From positions 1-37,212 of the forward strand of contig CALQJI020000050.1 in the NCBI GenBank assembly GCA_943330855.2: a DNA stretch of 37,212 bases, written 5' to 3'. This document shows, piece by piece, positions 1-8,421 of the stretch (positions are counted from its first letter, which is position 1; the number at the start of each line of letters is the position of its first letter). The notes beneath the pieces were generated by a model. That model was not told the origin of the DNA and did not search any database. It saw only the letters and a list, made by a program, of their open reading frames with translations. The DNA is from Klebsiella pneumoniae. GTDB lineage: Bacteria > Verrucomicrobiota > Verrucomicrobiia > Limisphaerales > SXTU01. A program made the translations under genes and the position numbers.

Positions 1-1
1 C

Positions 2-1306
2 ATCAAAGCCGCCGTGCCTTCGTGCGGCGGGTCGGGCGACCTTTTGGAGAACGAGACTGTGGTGCCCGGCGGGAGCCGAACCAAGCGCACGGCCCTGGAG
101 CTGGCCTGCATTTCCGACAACGCTTACCTCCCGCTCATCACCTGCCCGAGTCTCTGGCTCTCGCCCACCAATGACTTCCACGGGCACCTCGACAACATGG
201 CTTGGAACTGGCGCAACCTGCCCGATGCCCGCACGCGCTTCAGCATCGCCCCGCACCTGAACCACCGTCACACGGGCGAGCACACCATCACCGAGTATCT
301 GTGGTTTGAAGAACACCTGAAGGGCGCAGCCTTCAGGATGCCGCGAACGCCAGCGGCGGTGCTGGAGCTGAAGACCGGCGACGGCGTGCCGCAGTTCACC
401 GTCACGCCGGACGATTCCCAGCCGGTGCTGCGCGTGGACATTTACTACTCACTCGACCCGCACGCATTGACCCGCTTCTGGCGCGATGCCAAGGCCGTGA
501 AGGCCGGCCAGCAATGGAAGGCGCAGTGCCCGGTGATGAACCTTGAGCAACCCCTTTTCGTTTACGCCAATGTCGTCTATGAAACTCCGGCACCCTATCG
601 CACCGGACCGCAGCAGGCGGGGCAGGAAAACAGCGACACATTTGCCATCAGCTCACGGGTGCTCTCGGTCGGGCCAGCGCAGTTGCAGGCCTCCAAGGTG
701 AAGGCCACGGACAAACCCGACCGGCAAATCGACGACGGCACGCGCGGCTGGCACGACTGGTATCGGCTGAACTGGGGGCATCCGCCCTTGTGGACGGCCA
801 CGACTCGGAAGTTGAAAGACCCCAAATGGCGCGGCCCGGACGGGGCGACACTGCACTTTGAAATCAAGTGCCAGACCGACAACCAACTCGTCCTCACCTT
901 CAACTGCAATGCTTGGGGTGCCATGATTCCCGGCAAGCCCGCCGTGGACTACACGGCGGTCAAAGCGCTGAAAGGCTCCCCCGACTGGCAGACCGTTTCC
1001 GTCAGCCTGAACGAACTCATCGCCACCGACCCAAAGGTGACCGCCCCACTCGCCAACTGGCAGTCCGTCACCGAGTTCAGCCTCAGCCCCAGCGGCACAA
1101 CCGTCCGAGCCGGCCAAAAGGTGAAAGCCGACGGCCAGCCGTGGCGAGGCCCCAGGGAAATCCGCAACCTGCGCTGGGAAAGCGGGGCATACTCCCGCGA
1201 GCAGACCGCCGATTCCGCGTTGAGTCCGGCGGAGTTCCAAAAGAACTTCAACGACGCGATTCGCAAATCGTTGGAGCAGGAGAAACTCAACCCCAAAGCC
1301 AAGTAG
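2..1306 (+). CDS. Alpha/beta-hydrolase esterase, 3' part (5' end outside window)
   Basis: The reading frame is open to the left edge, so the 5' end lies outside the window. The first residues (IKAAVPSCGGSGD) match the strand that follows the nucleophile elbow in acetyl-xylan-esterase/dienelactone-hydrolase-like enzymes; the catalytic Ser is therefore upstream. An Asp candidate lies in SPTNDFHGH and a His candidate in APHLNHRHTGEH. From about residue 120 a second, beta-rich domain follows (VDIYYSLDP, FWRDAKAV, CPVMNLEQPLFVYANVVYE). The same layout occurs in the complete esterase at 12292-14040 (VEVFYALKN, AWRDTASV, MPVLNVDDYVFGYANLTYD), so the two are paralogues. The likely role is hydrolysis of ester groups on a polysaccharide outside the cytoplasm; the substrate is unknown. 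The C-terminal half is not a family I can name. Confidence 0.75.
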   Translation: MKAAVPSCGGSGDLLENETVVPGGSRTKRTALELACISDNAYLPLITCPSLWLSPTNDFHGHLDNMAWNWRNLPDARTRFSIAPHLNHRHTGEHTITEYLWFEEHLKGAAFRMPRTPAAVLELKTGDGVPQFTVTPDDSQPVLRVDIYYSLDPHALTRFWRDAKAVKAGQQWKAQCPVMNLEQPLFVYANVVYETPAPYRTGPQQAGQENSDTFAISSRVLSVGPAQLQASKVKATDKPDRQIDDGTRGWHDWYRLNWGHPPLWTATTRKLKDPKWRGPDGATLHFEIKCQTDNQLVLTFNCNAWGAMIPGKPAVDYTAVKALKGSPDWQTVSVSLNELIATDPKVTAPLANWQSVTEFSLSPSGTTVRAGQKVKADGQPWRGPREIRNLRWESGAYSREQTADSALSPAEFQKNFNDAIRKSLEQEKLNPKAK

Positions 1307-1358
1307 TTGAGCCGACGCCTCTACTCCGTAGATACTCCCGCCAAGCAATCCGGTGACC

Positions 1359-1550
1359 ATGAAACTGCTCATCCTCTCACTCGCTCTCCACTCCGGCGCA
1401 TTCAGCCTCATGGCCGCCGACAAAGACAAAGAGATGAGTGACAGCAAAATGCAGAACCGAGTCCAGTCTTTCTGTCTTCAATCTTCGTGTCATTACCTCC
1501 TCACCGCCCTGCACGCACCGTTCGGGAGCCGAAAGTTAGCGATGGAGTGA
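1359..1550 (+). pseudogene. Short exported-peptide ORF or 5' remnant of a secreted-protein gene
   Basis: The first 20 or so residues (MKLLILSLALHSGAFSLMAA) form a clean Sec signal peptide, followed by a charged stretch (DKDKEMSDSK) and then a Cys/His-rich tail with no recognisable domain before the stop. It sits between the esterase and the sigma-factor gene. Either it is a tiny secreted protein or, more likely, it is the start of a secreted protein gene whose body has been deleted. There is an in-frame GTG two codons upstream. The remainder of 1307-1621 shows no other gene and presumably carries the sigma-factor promoter, which I could not pin down. Confidence 0.3.
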
Positions 1551-1621
1551 AAAAGTTTTCCGAAAATGCGGTTCTCACGCGGAGATAGATTGAGGCCGTA
1601 TTGCGCGGCTAAACTTTCACC

Positions 1622-2146
1622 ATGGATTCGACTGCGAGTTTTGTCCGGCTTTGGACCCGCCATCAGGCGGAGGTGGAGCGCTATGTCTTGACGATGCTGC
1701 CCTACGCCACTGCGGCGGCGGAGGTCTTGCAGGAGGTGTCGGTGCGGCTGTGGGAGAAGTGGGCGGAGTATGATGAGGAGCGCCCGTTCGTGCCGTGGGC
1801 CATCCGGTTTGCCTATCTGGAGGTGCTGAAGTGGCGACAGCGGCAGGGGCGTGAACGGTTGGTGTTTTCCGCTGAGTTGCTAGAACAAATTCACGGGGCC
1901 TACGAGGACGAGGCGCCAATGATGGAGGCCCGGCGTGGCGCGCTCGACGGTTGCCTGGAGAAGCTCAGCACGCAGGAGCGGCGCTGGGTGATGCGCCGTT
2001 ACGAGCGCCACGGTGCCCTGCTTGACGAGGCCCGCAGCGAGGGCATGAGCTTGAACCAAATCTACTACGCGCTGGAGCAGATCCGCGCCCGGCTGCTCGA
2101 CTGCATCGGGCGAACAATGAAACAGGAGGGCTGGGGCGATGCCTGA
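1622..2146 (+). CDS. ECF-type sigma-70 factor of the Rhodopirellula/Verrucomicrobium family
   Basis: This 174-residue protein has region 2 at about residues 8-75 (FVRLWTRHQAEVERYVLTML, then a Trp-rich WEKWAEYDEERPFVPWAIRF) and region 4 at about 110-165 (LEKLSTQERRWVMRRYE, then a helix-turn-helix ending IYYALEQIRARL). The length and two-domain layout fit extracytoplasmic-function sigma factors, and the wording fits the PVC-specific family. It would direct RNA polymerase to its own promoter set. Its last codons overlap the next gene by 8 bp, so the two are probably translationally coupled. That neighbour is a membrane protein of anti-sigma type. The cluster of exported enzymes directly downstream is the obvious candidate regulon, but that is inference. 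Confidence 0.88.
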   Translation: MDSTASFVRLWTRHQAEVERYVLTMLPYATAAAEVLQEVSVRLWEKWAEYDEERPFVPWAIRFAYLEVLKWRQRQGRERLVFSAELLEQIHGAYEDEAPMMEARRGALDGCLEKLSTQERRWVMRRYERHGALLDEARSEGMSLNQIYYALEQIRARLLDCIGRTMKQEGWGDA

Positions 2147-3110
2147 ACCAACGATGAATCCGAGACTCGATGTGCTGCTATCCCGCGTGGCTGATGAGGC
2201 AGCCAACGAGCAGGAATGGAGAGAACTGGAGGCGCTGCTCGCCGCTGATCCCGACGCACGCCGCCGCTATGTGCAGATGGTGGACCTACATGCCGAACTG
2301 CGTGCGCGGCACGCGAAAGCGAGTTCGCCAGAGGCAGCGCAGGGCCTTCCTAAATCGCGTGGCAGCTTTGCTTGGCTCTCCTGGCGTCCACTCACCGCGG
2401 CTGCGGCGGGGCTGCTGCTCGGGCTGTTCTGCGCGTCGATGGCGTGGGCTTATGTCGCACCGTTGTTGGGAAAAGTGATCACGCTCTTGCAGGAGAGCTT
2501 CGAGTCCGGGCCTGCGCCGTTGTTGGTTGGCGTGCCGATCGAGCCGGGGCGCTGGAGTGGCGACTATTCGGAGGTCGTGGGCGAGCTGAGCGGGGTGAAG
2601 CCGGAAAGTGGGAAGAAGATGCTGCGGTTTCTGCGGGGGGACTATGAGGGGCGGAGCATTCCTTCGAGCCACAGCAGTGATGTGTTTCGATTGGTCGATG
2701 TCCGGCCTTATCGGCGGGAGTTTGCGGATGGCGGGACGGTGGTGCAGTTGTCGGCGGTTTTTAATGCGGTGGCGTTTCCGGAGGATGAGAACTTTAGCGC
2801 GACGCTGACGCTGTTTGCGCTCGATGCGAGCCTGGTGGGCAATGAGGTCGTGAAAGGGGAGAATGTGCTCTCGACGGAATCGCTCGCCTTTTCGCGCAGC
2901 AGCAAGGTGGTGATGGATCGGGATCCGGCCACCTGGCAGAAGGTGAGCAATGAACTGCGGCTGCCTCCGGGCACGGAGTTCCTGATGCTTCGGATCGGCA
3001 TGTCGAATGACACGAAGTCGAAGGACAAGGGCCGGGATAGTTTCGCCGGACACTTTGCGGACAAGGTGCAGCTCGTGGTCGCGCGGCGGGCGGAGATTTC
3101 TGTGCCGTGA
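2139..3110 (+). CDS. Anti-sigma-factor-like single-span membrane protein
   Basis: This 323-residue protein begins with a cytoplasmic helical segment (LDVLLSRVADEAANEQEW, ALLAADPDARRRYVQ) typical of the N terminus of PVC anti-sigma/FecR-like proteins. One transmembrane helix follows at about residues 87-110 (PLTAAAAGLLLGLFCASMAW). The ~210-residue exterior part is beta-rich and I do not recognise it; a classical FecR domain is not evident. The start overlaps the sigma-factor stop by 8 bp, the usual arrangement of an ECF sigma and its membrane-bound inhibitor. The expected role is to hold the sigma factor at the membrane until an envelope signal is sensed. The gene ends 42 bp before the cytochrome-protein gene. 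Confidence 0.75.
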   Translation: MPEPTMNPRLDVLLSRVADEAANEQEWRELEALLAADPDARRRYVQMVDLHAELRARHAKASSPEAAQGLPKSRGSFAWLSWRPLTAAAAGLLLGLFCASMAWAYVAPLLGKVITLLQESFESGPAPLLVGVPIEPGRWSGDYSEVVGELSGVKPESGKKMLRFLRGDYEGRSIPSSHSSDVFRLVDVRPYRREFADGGTVVQLSAVFNAVAFPEDENFSATLTLFALDASLVGNEVVKGENVLSTESLAFSRSSKVVMDRDPATWQKVSNELRLPPGTEFLMLRIGMSNDTKSKDKGRDSFAGHFADKVQLVVARRAEISVP

Positions 3111-3152
3111 ACAGAGGAACCTTGGGAAACTTATTTAATCACTGACTCGCGC

Positions 3153-5510
3153 ATGATCTTGAAGCATCCATTCCGAGCACTCCTCGCCATCGGCGTCGCG
3201 ATGGTGTCCTGCGTCGGACAACTCATCGCGGCGGATTCACCGCGTTTCGAGAAGGACATCCTGCCGGTGTTTTATCACCACTGTTTCGCCTGCCACAGCG
3301 AGAAGCAGGCGAAGCCGAAGGGCAAGCTGCGTCTCGATACGGCGGAGGGGATTCGCGGCAGCGATGTGATTGTCGCGGGCAAGCCGGAGGAGAGCGAACT
3401 GCTGAAGCGCGTGTCGCTGCCGCATACGCACGAGGACGTAATGCCGCCGCTGAAGGGTGGCGCGCAGCCTTTGAGCGATGCGGAGCGCGCGATGCTGCGG
3501 CAATGGATCGCGGATGGAGCGAAGCTGGATTCGTGGGTGAAGTTCGATCATCGCGGTGCTGCTCTGCCGGCGGGCGATGCTTCGCTTGCTCGCGCGGATG
3601 TGCGGCAACTGAGCGCGGAAGTCCAGAAGCGGGTGGAGCAATCTCACGCGGCGAAGGGCACGAAGCTGAATGCTCCATCGAGCGATGAGACATTTCTCCG
3701 CCGCGTGTATCTCGATGCGGTGGGCCGCATCCCGAGCCTAGAGGAGAGCACGCGTTTCCTCGGCAGCAAGGATGCGGACAAGCGCGGGAAGTTGATCAAT
3801 GAACTGCTCGGCAGAGAGGGCTTTGTGAGCCACATGTTTAACTGGAAGGCGGACCTTCTGCGCGCCAACACGCGCATCGCCGCTGGTCAGCCGGGCAAGC
3901 TTTACGACGACTGGGTGAAGGACGCCATCCGCTCGCGCATGCCGTATGATGAGTTTGTGCGGCGACTGGTCACCGCGAGCGGTTACCTGTGGGAAAATGG
4001 CGCGGTCGGTTTCTACGTGCGCGATCTCGGGATGCCGCTCGATCACATGTCGAACATGACGCGCATTTTCCTCGGCACGCGCATCGAATGCGCGCAGTGC
4101 CACGATCATCCGCTGGAACCGATCACGCAGAAGGATTTCTACCAGATGGTGGCGTTCACTTTTGGCGTGAGCAATCTGGGCGGCAACGGCGGGTATTCGC
4201 CCGACAACGTAAAGCAGTATCCCGAGATCAAGGCGAAGCTGGCCGCGATGCCACATGATAAGGCGCTGGGGGATAGCGTGAGTGGGACGATCGCGCCCCT
4301 GAAACGGCTGACCGTGGATACGGACAAGCAACTGAAGTTTCCCGAGACCTACGCCTACGACACAGCGCTCCGCGGCAAATCGGTGGAGCCACGCACGCTC
4401 TTTGGCGATGAGGCCAACCTGGGCGATGGCAATCGCCGCAAGGCATTCGCGGAATGGATGACCGCGCCGCGCAATCCGCGCTTCGCGAAAAATATCGCGA
4501 ACCGTCTGTGGAAGCGCGTCATGGGCGCGGGGCTGATCGAGCCGGTGGACAGCCTCTCGGCGCTGCCGCATCCGGAGCACGCGGAGCTGATGGACTTCCT
4601 CACGCAGACGATGATCCGCCTCCGCTTCGATGAGCGGGCCTTCCTCGCGGTGCTGCTGAACACGCGGCTGTATCAAAGCGAGTCCGTGCGCGAGACGCCG
4701 GAGCCCGCGACTGCTTTTGCGATGCGCGGGCCGCAACTGCGTCGGCTGTCGGCGGAGCAGATTTGGGATTCGCATCTCGTCCTGCTGGTGAAGGACATTG
4801 ATGAACGCAAAACGACGTTTCGCCTTGAGGGTGTGTTTGACCCGCAGCGCCTGAAAAAGCTGACCGCGATGACTGCGGACGAAATTATCGCGCAAGCCCG
4901 CATCAACCTCGCCGAGCGCACCCGAGGGCGGGAACTCAGTCTGCGCCGGATAGAGCAGGCGAAGGCGGTAGCCGCAGCCAAGGCTCGCGGCGATGAAAAC
5001 GAGGTTAAGCGGCTGACGGCAGTGCATGCGAAGCAGAACAAGGAGTTCCTCGGCTCCGACATGAAGGCGATGGGCTCGGAAGCCGATGGGGAATCGGCGA
5101 CGAAAGAAACCGACGCGCGGTGGAAATCGCTGCCGCCCACTTTCATTCGCGCTTCGGAGACGCCGCTGCCGTTGCCGCTGGGACATTTCCTGCGTCAGTT
5201 CGGTCAGTCGGACCGCCGCGAGATTGATGCCTTCAATCGCGACCCGAACACTACGCATTCGCTCGCGCTGATGAACGGCGACCTGACAATCCGTGCGCTC
5301 GCGGAGGATTCGTTTCTGCGTGGTCAGCTCGCTGCGAGCAAAGCGGTGGGCGGACAGCGCACGCAACTCATCTACCGCGCAGTCCTCGTCCGCTCGGCGA
5401 CGGCGGAGGAACTCGCGGAGATGGGCACGCTGACAAAGAACAGCGCGACTCCCGAGCAAGACATCATCTGGGCGCTGCTGAACTCGCCGGAGTTTCTTTT
5501 CAACCAGTGA
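3153..5510 (+). CDS. PSCyt1-DUF1549-DUF1553 (PSD1) exported cytochrome protein
   Basis: The protein has 785 residues. A Sec signal peptide occupies about residues 1-27 (ends GQLIA|ADS). A planctomycete-type cytochrome c domain follows, with haem motif CFACH at residues 44-48 and a Met-Pro-Pro in EDVMPPLKGG as candidate axial ligand region. The DUF1549 block contains FLRRVYLDAVGRIPS and, near residue 310, the conserved IECAQCHDHPLEP with a second CxxCH. The C-terminal DUF1553 block includes NPRFAKNIANRLWKRVMG and ends in IIWALLNSPEFLFNQ, the usual family ending. The biochemical role of the family is unproven; in PVC bacteria these genes accompany DUF1501 partners and sulfatases, as here. The DUF1501 gene follows after 19 bp. 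Confidence 0.92.
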   Translation: MILKHPFRALLAIGVAMVSCVGQLIAADSPRFEKDILPVFYHHCFACHSEKQAKPKGKLRLDTAEGIRGSDVIVAGKPEESELLKRVSLPHTHEDVMPPLKGGAQPLSDAERAMLRQWIADGAKLDSWVKFDHRGAALPAGDASLARADVRQLSAEVQKRVEQSHAAKGTKLNAPSSDETFLRRVYLDAVGRIPSLEESTRFLGSKDADKRGKLINELLGREGFVSHMFNWKADLLRANTRIAAGQPGKLYDDWVKDAIRSRMPYDEFVRRLVTASGYLWENGAVGFYVRDLGMPLDHMSNMTRIFLGTRIECAQCHDHPLEPITQKDFYQMVAFTFGVSNLGGNGGYSPDNVKQYPEIKAKLAAMPHDKALGDSVSGTIAPLKRLTVDTDKQLKFPETYAYDTALRGKSVEPRTLFGDEANLGDGNRRKAFAEWMTAPRNPRFAKNIANRLWKRVMGAGLIEPVDSLSALPHPEHAELMDFLTQTMIRLRFDERAFLAVLLNTRLYQSESVRETPEPATAFAMRGPQLRRLSAEQIWDSHLVLLVKDIDERKTTFRLEGVFDPQRLKKLTAMTADEIIAQARINLAERTRGRELSLRRIEQAKAVAAAKARGDENEVKRLTAVHAKQNKEFLGSDMKAMGSEADGESATKETDARWKSLPPTFIRASETPLPLPLGHFLRQFGQSDRREIDAFNRDPNTTHSLALMNGDLTIRALAEDSFLRGQLAASKAVGGQRTQLIYRAVLVRSATAEELAEMGTLTKNSATPEQDIIWALLNSPEFLFNQ

Positions 5511-5529
5511 CACAACTTTCCATAAACCC

Positions 5530-6804
5530 ATGAATTCGATCCTCACAGACATCGGCCGACGCGCCTTCGTGGAGCGTTTTGCCAAGGCCGTTTTCGGCGT
5601 CAGTTTGCTGCCTACGTTCAGCGGACTTAATGCAGCGCAGAACAAAATCGGCGGCAAGGCGAAGAGCGTGATCTTCCTCTACATGCGCGGCGGCATCTCG
5701 CACATCGACACCTTTGACCCGAAACCCGGAAAGCCCGAGATGGGCGGCGTGCAGCCCATCGCGACCAGCGCGGATGGCGTGCAGATTTCGGAGTGGTTTC
5801 CGCGCATGGCGAAACAGATGCATCACGTCTCGCTCGTGCGCTCGATGACTTCCACGCAGGGCATCCACGATCGCGGCACCTACCTCGCGCACACGAGTTA
5901 CTTCATGACCCCGACGATCACGCATCCGGCACTCGGGGCATGGGCGGTGAAGCTGCTCGGCTCTGCGAACGCCGTGCTGCCGGGCAACATCCTCATCAAC
6001 GGCAGTCCGCAGCATCCGCGCAGCGGCTACATGCCCACGCACCTCGCGCCGCTGCCCATCATGGATCCCGGCGCGGGCCTGCAAAACTCCGTGCTGCCAG
6101 CAAAGATCTCGGAGTCAGATTTCGCGCGACGAACTGCGCTCGCGCAGGCGATGGGTAAGCGATTTGTGCAACAGACGCCGCATCGCGATGCCGCCGCGTA
6201 TTTGAAAGTGCAGCAGGACGCCGCTTCGCTGATGAAGAGCGAGGACCTGAAGATGTTCGACATTTCGCGGGAGGACAAAAAGACGCAGGCCGCCTACGGC
6301 ACGCACACGTTTGGCAAAGGCTGCCTACTCGCCAGACGGCTCGTGGAAAGCGGCGTGCGCTTCATCGAGGTGGAGGATGCGCACAATTGGGACACGCACA
6401 ACGACCAGATCAAACAGATGGAGCTGATGACACCGACCACGGACCAGACGATGGCCGCGCTGCTCGAAGACCTGCATCAGCGCGGCCTGCTCGCGAGCAC
6501 GCTCGTCGTGATGGCCACTGAGTTTGGGCGCACGCCACAAATCGGATACACTGCCGGGCGCGGCCATCACCCCGGCGTCTTCACCTGGTGGCTCGCCGGC
6601 GCTGGCATGAAAGGCGGCTACGTCCACGGCAAGTCCGACGAGATCGGCGAACACGTCGCAGAGAAACCCGTCACCATGCAGGACTGCAATGCGACCATCG
6701 CACAGGCCATGGGCATCGATCTGCAACACATCGAGCACTCACCCTCCGGCCGGCCCTTTACGGTCGCGGACAAAGGCAAGCCGGTGGTGGAGTTGTTTGC
6801 GTGA
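5530..6804 (+). CDS. DUF1501 protein with Tat-like signal
   Basis: The 424-residue protein has twin arginines at residues 10-11 (GRRAFVERFAK) followed by a hydrophobic stretch, so export through the Tat route is likely. The body shows family signatures: SVIFLYMRGGISHIDTFDPK near the N terminus, then VSLVRSMTSTQGIHDRG, and a C-terminal EFGRTPQ...GRGHHPGVFTWWLAGAG. The fold belongs to the alkaline-phosphatase/sulfatase-like group, but the reaction is unknown. DUF1501 genes usually follow a DUF1549/DUF1553 gene, which is the arrangement here, suggesting that the two products act together. The sulfatase gene begins 14 bp after the stop. Confidence 0.92.
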   Translation: MNSILTDIGRRAFVERFAKAVFGVSLLPTFSGLNAAQNKIGGKAKSVIFLYMRGGISHIDTFDPKPGKPEMGGVQPIATSADGVQISEWFPRMAKQMHHVSLVRSMTSTQGIHDRGTYLAHTSYFMTPTITHPALGAWAVKLLGSANAVLPGNILINGSPQHPRSGYMPTHLAPLPIMDPGAGLQNSVLPAKISESDFARRTALAQAMGKRFVQQTPHRDAAAYLKVQQDAASLMKSEDLKMFDISREDKKTQAAYGTHTFGKGCLLARRLVESGVRFIEVEDAHNWDTHNDQIKQMELMTPTTDQTMAALLEDLHQRGLLASTLVVMATEFGRTPQIGYTAGRGHHPGVFTWWLAGAGMKGGYVHGKSDEIGEHVAEKPVTMQDCNATIAQAMGIDLQHIEHSPSGRPFTVADKGKPVVELFA

Positions 6805-6818
6805 GCTTTTGCCCGATT

Positions 6819-8195
6819 ATGAAACACACCATGAAATGCATCCTCACACTCTTCTCCGCGCTCCTGCTCGCTTCGCTGCCAGTCACTGCGGCCGGAGCCA
6901 AGCAACCCAACATTCTCCTCATTGTCGCAGACGACCTCGGCTGGAGTGATGTGAGCTGGCACGGCGGGTTTGGGAAGACCCCGGTCATGGACCGACTCGT
7001 CAAGACGGGCGTCGAGCTGGACCAGCATTACGTGCAGCCGGTCTGCACGCCCACGCGCACCGCGTTGATGAGCGGGCGGTATCCGGGCCGCTTCGGGCCC
7101 CACGCGCTCGCGCCGAGCAATCTGCGCGCGCTGCCTCTGGGCACGGTGACGCTCGCCTCCGCCCTGAAATCACTGGGCTACCACACGCATCAATCCGGGA
7201 AGTGGCATCTCGGCGCGCGTCCCGCGTGGATTCCGAATGCGTATGGCTTCGACACCAGTTACGGCACGCTCACGGGCGCGGCGGACCCGTGGACGCACAA
7301 GTATCGCAAGGGCAATCCCTACGAGGACACCTGGCATCGCGACGGGAAACTTTTCCACGAGGAGGGCAACGCCACCGAACTCGTCGCCGCCGAGGCCGTG
7401 CGGCGCATTGAGGCCAAGCAGGGACCTTGGTTTGTCTATGTGCCCTTTCACGCCGTCCACACGCCCGTGGATGCTCCGGAGGAGTTCAAGCGGCTCTATG
7501 ACGGAGTGAAATTCCACGCGGACCCGGCCAAGCACGACTCGCGGCTGCGCCTGGCGGCGATGGTTTCCCAGCTCGACGCGAAGGTCGGCCAGCTCGTCGC
7601 CGCGCTGGAACGAACGGGCCAACGGGAGAACACGCTCGTCATCTTCACTAGCGACAACGGCGGCATCGAGTCACTGAAAAACGCCTACGTCGGCAAGGTG
7701 CCGGACTCTCCGCTCAACAGCGAAAACGACCCGCTCCGGGGCCAGAAAGCCACGCTCTACGAAGGCGGCACCCGCGTCTGCGCCTGGGCGAACTGGCCCG
7801 GCACACTCCAGCCGCAGAAGTTCACCACGCCCATGCACTGCGTGGATTGGCTGCCGACCATCGCCACGCTGGTCGGCTACCAGCCCGCACCCCATCTGAA
7901 ATGGGACGGCATCAGCCAGTGGGCCGCGCTCGCGGGGGCCACGACCAATTCCACGCCCCGCACCATCTACATCGCGAAGCCCGGCCAGCGCAGTCTGCGT
8001 TACAACGGCTGGAAGCTCATCGTGGGCAACAAAGGCAACCCCGAGCTTTACCACCTCGCTGCGGACCCGTTCGAGCAGATCGACCTCGCCAAGACCGAGT
8101 CGGGGAAGCTCGCCGAACTCCAGAAGTTGCTGGAAGCCGAACACGCCAAGGATGAACCGAACCTACCGAAAGACCTGGAGGGCTTGCCGCATTGA
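6819..8195 (+). CDS. Secreted formylglycine-dependent sulfatase (arylsulfatase type)
   Basis: The 458-residue protein has a Sec signal peptide (MKHTMKCILTLFSALLLASL, cleavage near AAGA). N-terminal metal-ligand motif NILLIVADDLGWSD follows. The active-site signature CTPTR at residues 76-80 has the Cys that is converted to formylglycine. Other family features are SGKWHLG, IFTSDNGG and the C-terminal NPELYHLAADPFEQIDLA. Sulfatases of this type cleave sulfate esters from polysaccharides or glycosaminoglycans. I chose the ATG at 6819 because it directly precedes the signal peptide; the frame is open further upstream but that part is in the DUF1501 gene. An anaerobic sulfatase-maturating enzyme or FGE is not in the window. 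A decayed tail of another sulfatase follows immediately. Confidence 0.93.
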   Translation: MKHTMKCILTLFSALLLASLPVTAAGAKQPNILLIVADDLGWSDVSWHGGFGKTPVMDRLVKTGVELDQHYVQPVCTPTRTALMSGRYPGRFGPHALAPSNLRALPLGTVTLASALKSLGYHTHQSGKWHLGARPAWIPNAYGFDTSYGTLTGAADPWTHKYRKGNPYEDTWHRDGKLFHEEGNATELVAAEAVRRIEAKQGPWFVYVPFHAVHTPVDAPEEFKRLYDGVKFHADPAKHDSRLRLAAMVSQLDAKVGQLVAALERTGQRENTLVIFTSDNGGIESLKNAYVGKVPDSPLNSENDPLRGQKATLYEGGTRVCAWANWPGTLQPQKFTTPMHCVDWLPTIATLVGYQPAPHLKWDGISQWAALAGATTNSTPRTIYIAKPGQRSLRYNGWKLIVGNKGNPELYHLAADPFEQIDLAKTESGKLAELQKLLEAEHAKDEPNLPKDLEGLPH

Positions 8196-8197
8196 GC

Positions 8198-8404
8198 GGC
8201 GGGGACGCGGGTTTCAAGCTCACGCGTGACGGCGAACTCTACGACCTGCGCGACGCGCCCTTCGTCGAGCAGGCCACCACCAATGACGCCTGAAAAGCCC
8301 GCTTGCAGGCCATCCTCGCCGCGCTTAACCCCGCCGGCAAAGCCCCCGCCACGGGTTCTGAAAGGCCTGCTGAAAACGGTGGGAATAGGAAGCAGCGGCA
8401 GTAG
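8198..8404 (+). pseudogene. Decayed C-terminal tail of a second sulfatase
   Basis: Directly after the sulfatase stop, in a different frame, the sequence reads GFKLTRDGELYDLRDAPFVE, then an in-frame TGA at 8291-8293, then KARLQAILAALNPAGKAP up to TAG at 8402-8404. DGELYDLRDAPFVE followed by a helix ending LNPAG is how many PVC sulfatases end. The simplest reading is that a neighbouring sulfatase gene was lost by deletion and only about 65 codons of its 3' end, now interrupted by a stop, remain. There is no start codon context. The relic fills the otherwise unusually long gap before the next gene. Confidence 0.65.
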
Positions 8405-8421
8405 CATGGTCCCGCAACCGC

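Noticed and set aside
3738..5657. 639-codon minus-strand open frame opposite the DUF1549/DUF1553 gene
   Set aside because: No recognisable domain, skewed composition, and it crosses the boundary of two good plus-strand genes.
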